A DNA stretch of 64,000 nucleotides, from NCBI GenBank assembly GCA_937967505.1, contig CALCJM010000008.1:53130-117129 (forward strand). Reading direction: 5' to 3'. This DNA is from an uncultured Pirellulaceae bacterium (lineage in GTDB: Bacteria > Planctomycetota > Planctomycetia > Pirellulales > Pirellulaceae). The notes under the pieces were generated by a model. That model did no database searches and had not been told where the DNA came from. It saw nothing but the letters and a program-made list of their open reading frames with translations. This document shows, in pieces, positions 17,792 to 26,157 of this stretch. Position 1 is the first letter of the stretch, and every line of letters starts with the position of its first letter. The translations under genes were made by a program, and so were the position numbers.

Positions 17792-18925
17792 ATGGCTGCT
17801 CCTCTTGAAATCCTGTCGCTGCAACCATTTTATGGCGGCAGTCATAGGCAATTTGACGAAGGCTGGCGGCGGCACAGTCGGCATCGCTGGAGCGTTTTGA
17901 GTTTGCCGGACCGGCATTGGAAATGGCGAATGCGGCATGCTCCGATCGAATTCGCCAAACAGATCTCCAACCTGCCCAACGCGCGCAGGCGTTTCGACAT
18001 AGTGGTTTGTACGGACATGCTGGATCTTGCGGCGATGAAGGGCTTGCGCCCTGACCTGCCACCGACCATTGCCTACTTTCATGAAAACCAGTTTGCGTAC
18101 CCCAACCGGTTTGCGAAAGAACCCGATTTTCATTTTCCGTTCACCAATTTCACTTCGGCATTGGCAGCAGATGAGGTTTGGTTCAATTCAGAATTTAACC
18201 GATCGTCAATGCTGGAGGCAATTACTGCCACACTTAAGCGCTTCCCGGACTACCGGCCGACTGATTCGATCGAAACGATTCGTCAAAAGTCCATAATCCA
18301 GCCGCCCGGGATTGATGTCGATTTTGCAGGTGCACCGGGCCGTCCAGTGCGGCCTGCCGCAGGCCGACCGATCAAAATTGTCTGGGCGGCCAGATGGGAA
18401 CACGACAAGGGACCTACACAGTTGTTGCAAATACTGTCAGCGTTAAAAAAATTGCCCGTCAAATTTTCAATTTCTATAATCGGCCAGCAGTATCGCAAGC
18501 ATCCCGTTTCATTTGATGAAATTTGGAATCAGTTCGCCGACCAGATTGACCATTGGGGGTTTGTTTCACGATCGATCTATCATCAAGTATTTGCCGAAGC
18601 CGATGTCTTTCTGTCGACAGCCAACCATGAGTTTTTCGGGCTGTCATTCGTTGAAGCCGTTTGCCAAGGCTGTTTTCCGGTAGTGCCCGATGGATTGGCA
18701 TACCCGGAGTTAACCCACGGAGTTCCGGATGCCGATCTGGTGCGATTCGAAACACCAGACCATGCGGCCGCCTTGATTCAATCGGTTTGGCTGGCCCCAA
18801 AGAAGTACCACTCCATCGCACAAAGTTTGAAATTGCATTTTAGGAATACGTATTGCTGGACAGCGCGGGCCACTGCGATGGACGATCGGCTGGAGGCATT
18901 CCGGTCCAATCTTCAGAGAGATTAG
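17792..18925 (+). CDS. DUF3524/QTMAN-type glycosyltransferase (tRNA-queuosine mannosyltransferase-like)
   Basis: The N-terminal 170 residues match DUF3524 closely: ILSLQPFYGGSHRQF, the basic-aromatic HWKWRMRHAPIEFA, TDMLDLAAMKGL, IAYFHENQFAYP, and FNSEFNRSSML. The C-terminal half is a GT4-type domain (VWAARWEHDKGP, FLSTANHEFFGLSFVEAV). The human member GTDC1 is known as the tRNA-queuosine alpha-mannosyltransferase; the role of bacterial members is less certain, but glycosylation of a modified tRNA is the leading guess. Length 377 fits the family. The gene stands alone and no queuosine-synthesis genes lie nearby. Confidence 0.82.
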   Translation: MAAPLEILSLQPFYGGSHRQFDEGWRRHSRHRWSVLSLPDRHWKWRMRHAPIEFAKQISNLPNARRRFDIVVCTDMLDLAAMKGLRPDLPPTIAYFHENQFAYPNRFAKEPDFHFPFTNFTSALAADEVWFNSEFNRSSMLEAITATLKRFPDYRPTDSIETIRQKSIIQPPGIDVDFAGAPGRPVRPAAGRPIKIVWAARWEHDKGPTQLLQILSALKKLPVKFSISIIGQQYRKHPVSFDEIWNQFADQIDHWGFVSRSIYHQVFAEADVFLSTANHEFFGLSFVEAVCQGCFPVVPDGLAYPELTHGVPDADLVRFETPDHAAALIQSVWLAPKKYHSIAQSLKLHFRNTYCWTARATAMDDRLEAFRSNLQRD

Positions 18926-19092
18926 CGCCTCGTGCAACCGGTCGGACAAGGATGACTCATTAATCCGCGCAGAGACACTGACGGCGTAGCAGAAACGCGG
19001 AAAACACTTTTTCCCGCTGGAGTTGATTCATGACCGTCGCTTACTTGTTTTGTCCGCCCGTTGATCACAATGTGAAATTCTAACATGCCTCG

Positions 19093-19779
19093 TTATGTTG
19101 CGCTGCCGTGTTTCTCCAGTATCGCAGTGACGGCATGTTGATTGTGGGCCATTGCCCGATCCGCCGGAGTCTGTTTGTTGGCATCCCGGATCGTCACGTC
19201 AGCGCCACCTTTTAGCAAGGCACGAACCGTTTTGGTGTCGCCATGCGTGCACGCCTCATGAAGTGGTGTGCGACCATATTTATCCTTGCGGTCAACAAGT
19301 TCCGGGCGGCGTCCAAGGATCTCGTTGACGGAATCGGAGTCATAGCTGTAAGCAGCGCGGAATAGATTCATCACGTCATCGTCATTGGAGACAATCAAAT
19401 CATCAATCGCACCGTGCTCGACGAGCATTCGGCAGATATCTCTGTGCTTGCGTTGTCCAGCGTAGTGAATCGGGTTGCCCGCATCAGCAGTGACCACCGC
19501 ACCGTTATCAATCAGCACCTTGACCACCTCATCATGCCCACGATACGCAGCAAATACCAGCGGCGTCCACTCGTCAGCAGCGCGAGGTCCTTGAACGTCG
19601 GCACCGTAGTCAATCAGTAATTGAGCAACTGCGGATTGCCCACGACTGGCGGCAACATGCAGCGGTGTCAAATTCTTTGCATCGCGCACACTGATGAGTG
19701 TTGCGTCATCGTCAAGCAGCTTCTTTACAGCGGCAACGTCACCATGGAACGTCGGCGCGAAGATGGGGTGATTTGGCAT
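19093..19779 (-). CDS. Ankyrin-repeat protein
   Basis: The 228 residues consist of about six ankyrin repeats, e.g. KNLTPLHVAASRGQSAVAQLL, DEWTPLVFAAYRGHDEVVKVL and YGRTPLHEACTHGDTKTVRALL. No signal peptide, enzyme domain or membrane segment is present. Ankyrin proteins act by binding other proteins; the partner is unknown. It starts with ATG 19779, about 110 bases from the left end of the insertion sequence, which may therefore have separated it from its original upstream neighbour. Confidence 0.88.
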   Translation of the reverse strand: MPNHPIFAPTFHGDVAAVKKLLDDDATLISVRDAKNLTPLHVAASRGQSAVAQLLIDYGADVQGPRAADEWTPLVFAAYRGHDEVVKVLIDNGAVVTADAGNPIHYAGQRKHRDICRMLVEHGAIDDLIVSNDDDVMNLFRAAYSYDSDSVNEILGRRPELVDRKDKYGRTPLHEACTHGDTKTVRALLKGGADVTIRDANKQTPADRAMAHNQHAVTAILEKHGSAT

Positions 19780-19969
19780 GAAGGATCATTTGATTGAGCG
19801 ATACAGCGAATTGCGACCTATTGGGGTGTCTTTGAGACAGCTGCGCAATCAGATTCAAATTAACAAAATACCGACAACGTTCTGGCTTAGGACCGATCGG
19901 GAAATTAGTGTCGGAGAATTTTGGTAAAACGCATAGACTGATCTTTTCCGTTTCGCTCGCTGATTCCCC

Positions 19970-20272
19970 ATGAGGCCAAGGATGGCGTTTAAATTTATAG
20001 AAACTTCAGAAATCGAACAGTCGTTGCGTGATTTTGCGGCCACTCTTAACGAGAAAGATCGACGCCGATTTGCTGCCGTGGAAGCGAAACAAAGAGGGCA
20101 CGGTGGGATTCGTTACATCGCCAGAGTGATCGGTTGTAGTGAGAAGACCGTCGAACGCGGTTTGGCTGAGCTCGAAAACCTGCCGAATGATCCAGCAGCT
20201 GGCCGCATTCGCCAAGCTGGTGCAGGTCGAAAAAAAAGATCGCAACGGAGTCTGCCGAAGAGGAAAACTTGA
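19970..20272 (+). CDS. IS transposase N-terminal frame (ISAzo13-like, DNA-binding part)
   Basis: This 100-residue frame includes the segment RYIARVIGCSEKTVERGLAEL, a helix-turn-helix typical of the ISAzo13 transposase N-terminus. ATG 19982 is an alternative start. It ends at 20272, four bases into the second frame. The stretch of eight A followed by G (20230-20238) is a classical slippery site: a -1 shift there would replace the last 12 or so residues by IATESAEEENLISCLETRT, joining it in frame to the catalytic part. The full product would be about 406-410 residues, normal for the family. Confidence 0.75.
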   Translation: MRPRMAFKFIETSEIEQSLRDFAATLNEKDRRRFAAVEAKQRGHGGIRYIARVIGCSEKTVERGLAELENLPNDPAAGRIRQAGAGRKKRSQRSLPKRKT

Positions 20273-21201
20273 TTTCCTGCCTAGAGACTAGGACTGCAGG
20301 CGATCCGGATCGGGAAGACGTCTTTTTTACGCACATGACACCAAGCGAACTTTCGTCTCGACTTGCCGGCATGGGAACGCCAGCGGGACGGGATGCGATC
20401 GCAACGTGGCTTCATGATGCAGGGATCCGCCATCGGAAAATTGCCAAGGTGCTGCCAGGTGGAGAGCACAAAGATCGCGACGCGCAGTTCGGGCGTATTG
20501 GTGAGTTGATCGAGCAGTACGAGTCCATTGGAGACCCTTGGTTTTCAATGGATACTAAAGCCAAGGAGCACTTGGGGACGCTGTATCGCAAAGGACGAGT
20601 CCGTTGCAGCGCGCCCTTCGAGGCGTTTGACCACGACTTCCCGTCTTGGGCTGATGGCGTCGTGATTCCGCATGGAATTTACGACCGTCGCGTAAATCGG
20701 GGACACATCAATCTCGGCCTCTCGCATGACACAAGTAAATTTGCCTGCGACAGTTTTCAATGGTTTTGGAATCGAATCGGTAAGCAGCGTTACCCTGACG
20801 CAACATCCATCCTGATCGCTTGCGATGGTGGCGGAAGCAACTCGTCGAGGAAATACATCTTCAAGCACGATCTCCAGCAACTCAGCGAAGCGATCGGGCT
20901 GGAAATACGGATTGCACACTATCCCCCGTATTGCTCAAAGTACAATCCAATCGAACGCCGTTTCTTCCCACACGTCGGTCGGGCTTGCAGCGGCATGCTC
21001 TTCGATACGCTTGATCGCGTCGTGGAATTGATGCGACGGACGAGCACCAGCACGGGATTGAAAACGACCGTCAACGTGATTCGCCGAATGTACGAAACAA
21101 AACGAAAGGCAACCGAGCACATGAAACAACAGTTGCGGATTAAATACGATGACTTCCTAGGAAAATGGAACTACGTCGCAACTCCACAAATCAGACACTA
21201 A
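20269..21201 (+). CDS. IS transposase C-terminal frame (ISAzo13-like, DDE catalytic part)
   Basis: The 310 residues hold the DDE triad in ISAzo13 context: WFSMDTKAKEHLG (first Asp), ILIACDGGGSNSS (second Asp) and HYPPYCSKYNPIERRFF (Glu). The apparent start at 20269 is probably not used; the frame is open from the A8G slippery site at 20230 and is likely reached by -1 frameshifting from the first frame. A simple inactivating indel is the alternative, but the intact rest, the matching terminal repeats and the canonical slippery motif favour programmed frameshifting. Confidence 0.8.
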   Translation: MISCLETRTAGDPDREDVFFTHMTPSELSSRLAGMGTPAGRDAIATWLHDAGIRHRKIAKVLPGGEHKDRDAQFGRIGELIEQYESIGDPWFSMDTKAKEHLGTLYRKGRVRCSAPFEAFDHDFPSWADGVVIPHGIYDRRVNRGHINLGLSHDTSKFACDSFQWFWNRIGKQRYPDATSILIACDGGGSNSSRKYIFKHDLQQLSEAIGLEIRIAHYPPYCSKYNPIERRFFPHVGRACSGMLFDTLDRVVELMRRTSTSTGLKTTVNVIRRMYETKRKATEHMKQQLRIKYDDFLGKWNYVATPQIRH

Positions 21202-21267
21202 TTTTCCGACTGATCCTTAAAAATATGCCGTCCCCTTTGCCTCCCGGCGAAGCGGGAGTACTGATCA

Positions 21268-21828
21268 TCAATCGCCGTGACGTTGACGCAGTGACGGGGA
21301 CAGGCGTAAAATCAACTGAGCTCGTTCGAAGATCTCTGTCCAGTCTTGCACGACGGCGGGGAAAACGGGGTCACTGTCCAAACCCAGTCCGGTTGGACAC
21401 CCGCTGCCAAATTGTTGTTCGCCCATCTGACGGTAGCGCGACAACGTGCGATCGCCATCGCGCGAAACCGGCAGAAAATCTTCACTCATGATAACGACCT
21501 GAGGAACACGCGATCCACCGCAGATCTTCAGTTCCCCGGCCAGTTCGGGATCCGCATCCCGATCGACGTAGCGGATTCGAATTTTATCCGCAGCGGTTTC
21601 AAAATGGTTCAGAATCGGGCACTGCGAAACGCAGTCCCCACACCATGCACCGGCCATCACCAGCACGTTCATCTGCCGCGCGAATCCTGAAAACAACGCC
21701 TGTTGATCGTCAGATAATTTCACCAGATCATGGACCATCTGCCATTTCATCCGGTCAGCGTCGGAGCCGTATTTTTCCAGAAATTCTCCATACCCGTAGC
21801 CCGATTCGAATTTTGCTTTGAAATCCAT
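21268..21828 (-). CDS. Thioredoxin-family protein (WCGDC type)
   Basis: The 186 residues contain VLVMAGAWCGDCVSQCPIL, a thioredoxin-like CxxC site (C-G-D-C), and the cis-Pro strand SRVPQVVIMSEDF. The N-terminal 50 residues (EFLEKYGSDADRMKWQ) are helical, as in the bacterial thioredoxin families related to YbbN/TrxA-like proteins of Gram-positives. It is a cytoplasmic thiol-disulfide reductase or related protein. The start at ATG 21828 is only 24 bases downstream of the next minus-strand gene (21853-22188), so they may be co-transcribed. Confidence 0.82.
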   Translation of the reverse strand: MDFKAKFESGYGYGEFLEKYGSDADRMKWQMVHDLVKLSDDQQALFSGFARQMNVLVMAGAWCGDCVSQCPILNHFETAADKIRIRYVDRDADPELAGELKICGGSRVPQVVIMSEDFLPVSRDGDRTLSRYRQMGEQQFGSGCPTGLGLDSDPVFPAVVQDWTEIFERAQLILRLSPSLRQRHGD

Positions 21829-21852
21829 AATTTCCCGCCTACTTTCATGTTT

Positions 21853-22188
21853 CTAAATTTCGTCTAACGCTTCTTTCAGTGCGTTGACCTTGGAGGTACG
21901 GTCCATCAAATGTGCCGTTTCCCGCCGCCAGTCGATGCCCAATTGTTCAGCGATTTTATACGCTAACAGCAGATCGGACACGCCACGAAACTGATTTGTC
22001 ATTTTTTGTCCCGCCCCGCCATCCGCCACGTAAATCGTGTTTCGATCAGTGTCGAACCCCGATTCATACTGATCAATCAATTCCTCAATCCAAGCTTGAG
22101 GTACGCCAGCAGCCACACAAACGTGCTCAGGCCAGATCTCGTCGCCGTTGCATTTCAGCAGTAGCAGTTGGGCATTGACAGGGTTCAT
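21853..22188 (-). CDS. Hypothetical protein
   Basis: An acidic protein of 111 residues starting MNPVNAQLLLLKCNGDEIWPEHVC. I prefer ATG 22188 to the longer frame (to 22338), whose extra 50 residues are basic and of low plausibility and overlap a repeat-like segment. The C-terminal half (FRGVSDLLLAYKIAEQLGIDWRRE) looks helical. No family is recognised. It lies 24 bases upstream of the thioredoxin-like gene in the same direction. Confidence 0.55.
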   Translation of the reverse strand: MNPVNAQLLLLKCNGDEIWPEHVCVAAGVPQAWIEELIDQYESGFDTDRNTIYVADGGAGQKMTNQFRGVSDLLLAYKIAEQLGIDWRRETAHLMDRTSKVNALKEALDEI

Positions 22189-22280
22189 TGGTGGTTCGAT
22201 TAAAAGGATGCAGGTTGCTTCCGCCGTGCGGCGCTTCGCCACCGTGGACAGCGGGCGGAAAGGTGCGCTGCTCGTCTTCG

Positions 22281-22310
22281 GCGCTCTGGCGAACGTTGCC
22301 ACGTTGCTGG
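22281..22310. repeat. Single arm of the CGTGGC/GCCACG palindromic repeat
   Basis: GCTCTGGCGAACGTTGCCAC is close to the reverse complement of the left arm of the element at 50837-50931. Only one arm is recognisable here, so it may be a decayed copy. It lies in the gap before the acyltransferase gene; the rest of that 250-base gap holds no supported gene. Confidence 0.4.
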
Positions 22311-22438
22311 CGGGGACAAAAAAATGTGCTGGCAACACTTCTCAAACAGCGCGATCACTATTTGATACCCGATGGTTTACTGGCACAATATGCGTCAGCT
22401 GCGATACAGGTGACGCCAAAGATCGGCGTGCCTGACAA

Positions 22439-23434
22439 ATGTTCCATTTGACTGATTCGATGAAGCTTGACTTTCTCCAAAAAACGGGCAACTTCGCCCA
22501 ATACATTTTGATTCAGCTGGTGATCAGCCTGTTTCAGGTAATGCCGCTGGAGATGTGTGACCGGTTTTGCAAAATGGCCGCCACACTGATCAGTGACCGC
22601 ATCGGGTTTCGCCGCAAAATCATCCGCGAGAATATTTTGGGCGTGTTCCCCGACGCCAGCGACGAAAAAATTGCCTCAATGAGTCGAGCCATGTGGTATC
22701 ACTTACTGTTGATGGGCATCGAAATTGCTCAGGCCCCCCGGAAGATACACGATACCAACTGGCGAAAGCACGTTTATATCAGGGACGTCGTTCAGATGAC
22801 CAATTATCTGATTGACTACCGACCGCTGGTGGCCGTGTCGGGTCACTATGGTAACTTTGAAATGGGCGGATACGTTACCGGCCTGCTGGGCATGCCCAGC
22901 TACACCGTCGCGCGCGAGATGGACAATCCCTATCTGGACGATTTTATTAATAAATTCCGTGGGCACAACGGACAATTCATCCTCCCCAAAGATGGAAGCT
23001 CGACCGCCGTTCAGGAAGTCATGGAAAGCGGCGGGATCCTCACCATCTTGGGTGACCAACATGCAGGAACCAAAGGTTGTTGGATCGATTTTCTGGGGCG
23101 GCCGGCGGCCTGCCACAAGGCGATCGCGCTGTTCACTTTGAGTGGCAATGCACCGATGATGGTCAGTTATTGCAAACACATCGGAACGCCGCTGCAATTT
23201 GAGATCGGATGCACTGGTGTCGCCGACCCGCTGGAACTGGATCCGGCGCTGAAGAACGTTACCGCGCTGACACAGTGGTACAACGATCGACTGGCCGAAG
23301 CCATCTTTGCAGATCCCGATCAATTTTGGTGGGTGCACCGACGCTGGAAAGAAAAACCCGTTCGAAAAACAAAAAAACGAATGGCCGCAGCGGCCCGTGC
23401 CAAAGCACAAGACCGGCAATCAGAGGCCGCGTAG
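22439..23434 (+). CDS. LpxL/HtrB-type lysophospholipid acyltransferase
   Basis: The 331 residues fit the lipid A biosynthesis acyltransferase family: the catalytic HX4(D/E) motif is HYGNFE, followed by ILPKDGSS, ILTILGDQHAG and the C-terminal FWWVHRRWK. One N-terminal hydrophobic segment (YILIQLVISLFQVMPL) should anchor it to the cytoplasmic membrane. It would transfer an acyl chain to a lipid A precursor or another lysolipid, which fits the Gram-negative-type envelope of planctomycetes. Starts ATG 22439 and ATG 22460 are both possible; neither has a strong ribosome-binding site. The tail is basic and Ala-rich. Confidence 0.87.
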   Translation: MFHLTDSMKLDFLQKTGNFAQYILIQLVISLFQVMPLEMCDRFCKMAATLISDRIGFRRKIIRENILGVFPDASDEKIASMSRAMWYHLLLMGIEIAQAPRKIHDTNWRKHVYIRDVVQMTNYLIDYRPLVAVSGHYGNFEMGGYVTGLLGMPSYTVAREMDNPYLDDFINKFRGHNGQFILPKDGSSTAVQEVMESGGILTILGDQHAGTKGCWIDFLGRPAACHKAIALFTLSGNAPMMVSYCKHIGTPLQFEIGCTGVADPLELDPALKNVTALTQWYNDRLAEAIFADPDQFWWVHRRWKEKPVRKTKKRMAAAARAKAQDRQSEAA

Positions 23435-23499
23435 GTTTACGCCACGCAAGGGACGCTCAGGCAGCCCAAGCTGCTCATCATCGCAATCGGTGGTCAAGC

Positions 23500-23703
23500 C
23501 TACCGGTGGCAGGCGGACTGGTCGTCAAATTCATTGGACTCTTCCAAGTCCATCTTCCGTTTCAACTCTTCCCGAATAACGGGCATCTCATGCGGAGCTT
23601 CGATTCCAATGCGGACACCGCCGCCGGTGATTCGGACGACTGTCACGGAGATATCATCCCCAATCCAGATGCGTTCCCCTGCCTTTCGACTTAGGACTAA
23701 CAT
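23500..23703 (-). CDS. csrA: Carbon storage regulator CsrA
   Basis: The 67 residues begin MLVLSRKAGERIWIGDDISV and contain VRIGIEAPHEMPVIREEL, the CsrA signature, including the RNA-binding Arg-rich end strands. CsrA dimers bind GGA motifs in mRNA leaders and block or stabilise translation; in flagellated bacteria it often acts with FliW, which is not seen here. The C-terminal extension (SNEFDDQSACHR) is slightly longer than in E. coli. It is a single gene with a 450-base upstream region. Confidence 0.95.
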   Translation of the reverse strand: MLVLSRKAGERIWIGDDISVTVVRITGGGVRIGIEAPHEMPVIREELKRKMDLEESNEFDDQSACHR

Positions 23704-24157
23704 TCACTATTCCTTTGGTTTAAAATTCCTTTGAGGCCGCTGGTATTTCAGACGAGACGGTAGATCACTCGGCCATTACTCGGCCAAGGGTGGGTTTGAA
23801 AGGTGATGAACACACTCCGTCCCAGTTGAGTAAACGAGTGGGACATGGTCTTGTTCATCAAGTTTAAAACCAATTTGCGCTAAAGCGATCAAACCTGAAA
23901 AGGCACCGATATTTTTTTCTACCGGGGCTTGACAGGGTTCTGACAGCGAAAAGACTACCGTTGACATGCACCCCTCACAAGGACCCCCGACAACGTGTTG
24001 GCAACTCAATGCGGGTAGTTGATTTGGCAAATATGCAAGCGCCGTTAGCGGCGGCGGTAGGGGACTTAATTCACCCAAAGTCGGGTTTACCCGACTCTCG
24101 ATAGTTAAAACTTATTCGATTCATCCAGATAATTTGCCCTGAAACTGAGCCATCACT
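23704..24157. other. Long intergenic region between csrA and the aminotransferase-ABC operon
   Basis: The 454 bases separate divergent genes and must hold both promoters. A perfect hairpin, AGTCGGG-TTTA-CCCGACT, lies at 24079-24096, about 60 bases before the operon start; it has no T-run, so an operator or RNA leader structure is more likely than a terminator. A 100-residue open frame on the minus strand (23776-24078) lacks any protein-like features and is not supported. Confidence 0.45.
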
Positions 24158-25348
24158 TTGACCATTTCGACCGACCACAGCCATTTCCCGATTAAGCAGT
24201 CCATCAATTTTTTGGCGCACTGTAGTGTTTCGCACCTGAGCAAACCTGCCGCCGACCGGGCCGCCTATTTTCTTGACCGGCACGTCGCGGTTGGACGTGG
24301 CCTGCTGTTCGAATACACCGGCCAGGAGAACATTGCCAATCGTTTTCACCGCAACTTTGGCCAGTTGATGCAAACGTCGCCTGATAACATCTCAATTACC
24401 ACCAACACTTCCGAAGCGATCTGTATGATTGCCAATGGTTACCCGTTTGAGCCCGGCGATCAGATTATCAGTTACGTCAACGAGTATCCGGCTAACCACT
24501 ACCCGTGGGTGATCCAGGCAAAAAATCGTGGCGTTGAATTGATTCTGCTGTCGGATACCGATGTGCCCCAGGAGGACCGTGCATACACCCATGCGATTCC
24601 GGATACGTTTGCCCGAGGATGGTCTTTAGATGAACTCAAATCAAAGATCACTGACCGGACGCGCATTATCGCACTCAGCCACGTCCAGTTCACCAGCGGG
24701 TTCACCGCTGACCTGGAGGAATTGGGGGCACTCTGCCAGCAGCGTGGTATCGACCTGGTCATTGACGCCGCCCAATCACTTGGCTGTTTGCCGGTCTATC
24801 CCGAGCAATGGGGCATTGCCGCAGTTGCGTCGGCAGGTTGGAAATGGTTGCTGGGCCCTGTCGGTACCGGCGTGATGTACACCAGTCCGGAATTCCGTGA
24901 GAAGATCGCGATCACGATGAGTGGCGCGGACCACATGATTCAGGACACCCAGTATCTGGATCACACCTGGAACCCACACACAACCGGTCAAAAATTTGAA
25001 TACTCAACCGTATCCTATGCCCTTGTGGATGGTCTGTCGGTCGGACTGGAAGAGGTTTTCCTCAAACATTCCATGGAGGCCATTCGCGATCATAATTTTG
25101 GACTACAGGAATTGGCGCTGTCGAAACTGGATCACGACAAATATCAGGCTGTGGTTCATCCGTCAAAATCGCGTTCGGGTATTTTGGCGCTGATTCCTAA
25201 AGTCTCCAACGCACCGGCGATTACTTCGGAGTTGGAAAAACAAAACATCATCATGACACCGCGCGACGGCTACATTCGTTTTGCCCCCCACCTGTGCACG
25301 ACAGAAGATGAGATTATCTCCGCTGTCGAAGCCTTGAATCAAGTATGA
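24158..25348 (+). CDS. Class V aminotransferase-fold PLP protein
   Basis: Fold-type I PLP enzyme of 396 residues. The PLP Lys is Lys229 (SAGWKWLLGPVGTG); Asp203 in VIDAAQSLG binds the pyridine nitrogen. An in-frame stop at 24146 makes TTG 24158 the only good start. The C-terminal region (MTPRDGYIRFAPHLCTTEDE) lacks the catalytic RxGxxC loop of cysteine desulfurases and looks more like the isopenicillin-N-epimerase-like group, so sulfur transfer is doubtful. Its stop overlaps the start of the substrate-binding-protein gene (ATGA). Coupling with a molybdate-type ABC transporter is unexpected; the reaction is unknown. Confidence 0.82.
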   Translation: MTISTDHSHFPIKQSINFLAHCSVSHLSKPAADRAAYFLDRHVAVGRGLLFEYTGQENIANRFHRNFGQLMQTSPDNISITTNTSEAICMIANGYPFEPGDQIISYVNEYPANHYPWVIQAKNRGVELILLSDTDVPQEDRAYTHAIPDTFARGWSLDELKSKITDRTRIIALSHVQFTSGFTADLEELGALCQQRGIDLVIDAAQSLGCLPVYPEQWGIAAVASAGWKWLLGPVGTGVMYTSPEFREKIAITMSGADHMIQDTQYLDHTWNPHTTGQKFEYSTVSYALVDGLSVGLEEVFLKHSMEAIRDHNFGLQELALSKLDHDKYQAVVHPSKSRSGILALIPKVSNAPAITSELEKQNIIMTPRDGYIRFAPHLCTTEDEIISAVEALNQV

Positions 25349-26157
25349 TCCGTCCGGCTGTCACTTCGCTGATTCTGGCAATCATTGCACTGGTGTTGAT
25401 TTTCCTCGCCGGCGATCGACAGAGGAAAATTCAGCCACTGGCATCCCGGCCTACCCTTACGGTATTGTGTGCGGCAGGGTTGGCACCAGTGATGGACGAA
25501 TTGAAAACGGCGTTTGAACTGGAGGCGGGTCGGCGTGTGCGGGTTGCTGTCGATTACAAAGGTTCAGCACAACTTGTGGCGCTACAGCGCGTTGGGAAAA
25601 CCGGCGATCTCCTGATCGCGGCGGACACGCACTATCACCAACACCTGGTCGAAGATGGGCTTTGTAATGCTCCGGTAGAAATCGCCCGGCAGCATCCTTG
25701 CCTGATCGTACAACCACAGACAATCCATCCAGAATCATGGGAGGACGCATTGATATCCGGGAAATTTCGGACATCGATCCCCAAATCATCTCAGGCCGCG
25801 ATCGGTCGCCTTGTGGCGTCGATCGTTGGCAACAACCAGTATCGTGCCATCACAAATCAAGCGACCGTCAGTCGTGAGACAGTTACTCAGGTCGCCAGCG
25901 ACGTGGATCAGGGGGTGGTCGATGTGGGAATCACTTGGAATACGACGGCTCACCAGTTCCCCCGTACGTGCACGCTGGATGTCCCCGACTGGCAGGCACA
26001 CCGCTCGAGCATTGGTGTCTCAATTTTGTCGTCCACCCAGGACCGGCAGGCGGCCGAATCGTTTGTTAAATTTGTTACTGGCCAAAGCGCGCGTGCGATT
26101 CTGAAACGGCATGGATATTCATCCGCACAAAACGATGCGGTGGAGGCCCAGCCTTGA
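25345..26157 (+). CDS. Molybdate/tungstate-type ABC transporter, substrate-binding protein
   Basis: A 270-residue protein with one N-terminal hydrophobic segment (residues 5-22), which could be a signal anchor. The mature part follows the ModA/WtpA pattern: LTVLCAAGLAPVMDELKTAFE, VDYKGSAQLVAL, DLLIAADTHY, and VDVGITWNTTAH near the end. Such proteins bind molybdate, tungstate or sulfate in the periplasm; the anion is not decidable here. The gene overlaps both neighbours by four bases and belongs to a four-gene coupled operon. Confidence 0.85.
   Translation: MIRPAVTSLILAIIALVLIFLAGDRQRKIQPLASRPTLTVLCAAGLAPVMDELKTAFELEAGRRVRVAVDYKGSAQLVALQRVGKTGDLLIAADTHYHQHLVEDGLCNAPVEIARQHPCLIVQPQTIHPESWEDALISGKFRTSIPKSSQAAIGRLVASIVGNNQYRAITNQATVSRETVTQVASDVDQGVVDVGITWNTTAHQFPRTCTLDVPDWQAHRSSIGVSILSSTQDRQAAESFVKFVTGQSARAILKRHGYSSAQNDAVEAQP

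Larger units (their letters stand above)
19890..21216 (+). mobile_element. ISAzo13-family insertion sequence, complete
   Basis: The element is 1,327 bases long. The left end begins GGACCGATCGGGAAATTAGT; the right end, read in reverse, begins GGATCAGTCGGAAAATTAGT, so the terminal inverted repeats agree at about four of five bases over 26 positions. TTA flanks both ends (19887-19889 and 21217-21219), which may be a 3-base target duplication. Inside are two overlapping frames that together make one ISAzo13-type transposase. No disruption of a resident gene is visible. Confidence 0.8.

Noticed and set aside
22148..22435. Small plus-strand gene before the acyltransferase
   Set aside because: No ribosome-binding site or family; it overlaps a repeat arm and the start of the opposite hypothetical gene.
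23776..24078. 100-residue minus-strand gene between csrA and the aminotransferase
   Set aside because: Composition is not protein-like and no homology was recognised; it overlaps the likely promoter region.
24158..25348. Cysteine desulfurase (selenocysteine lyase) feeding the selenoprotein
   Set aside because: The RxGxxC catalytic loop is absent; the fold fits the class V family in general, but not sulfur or selenium transfer.
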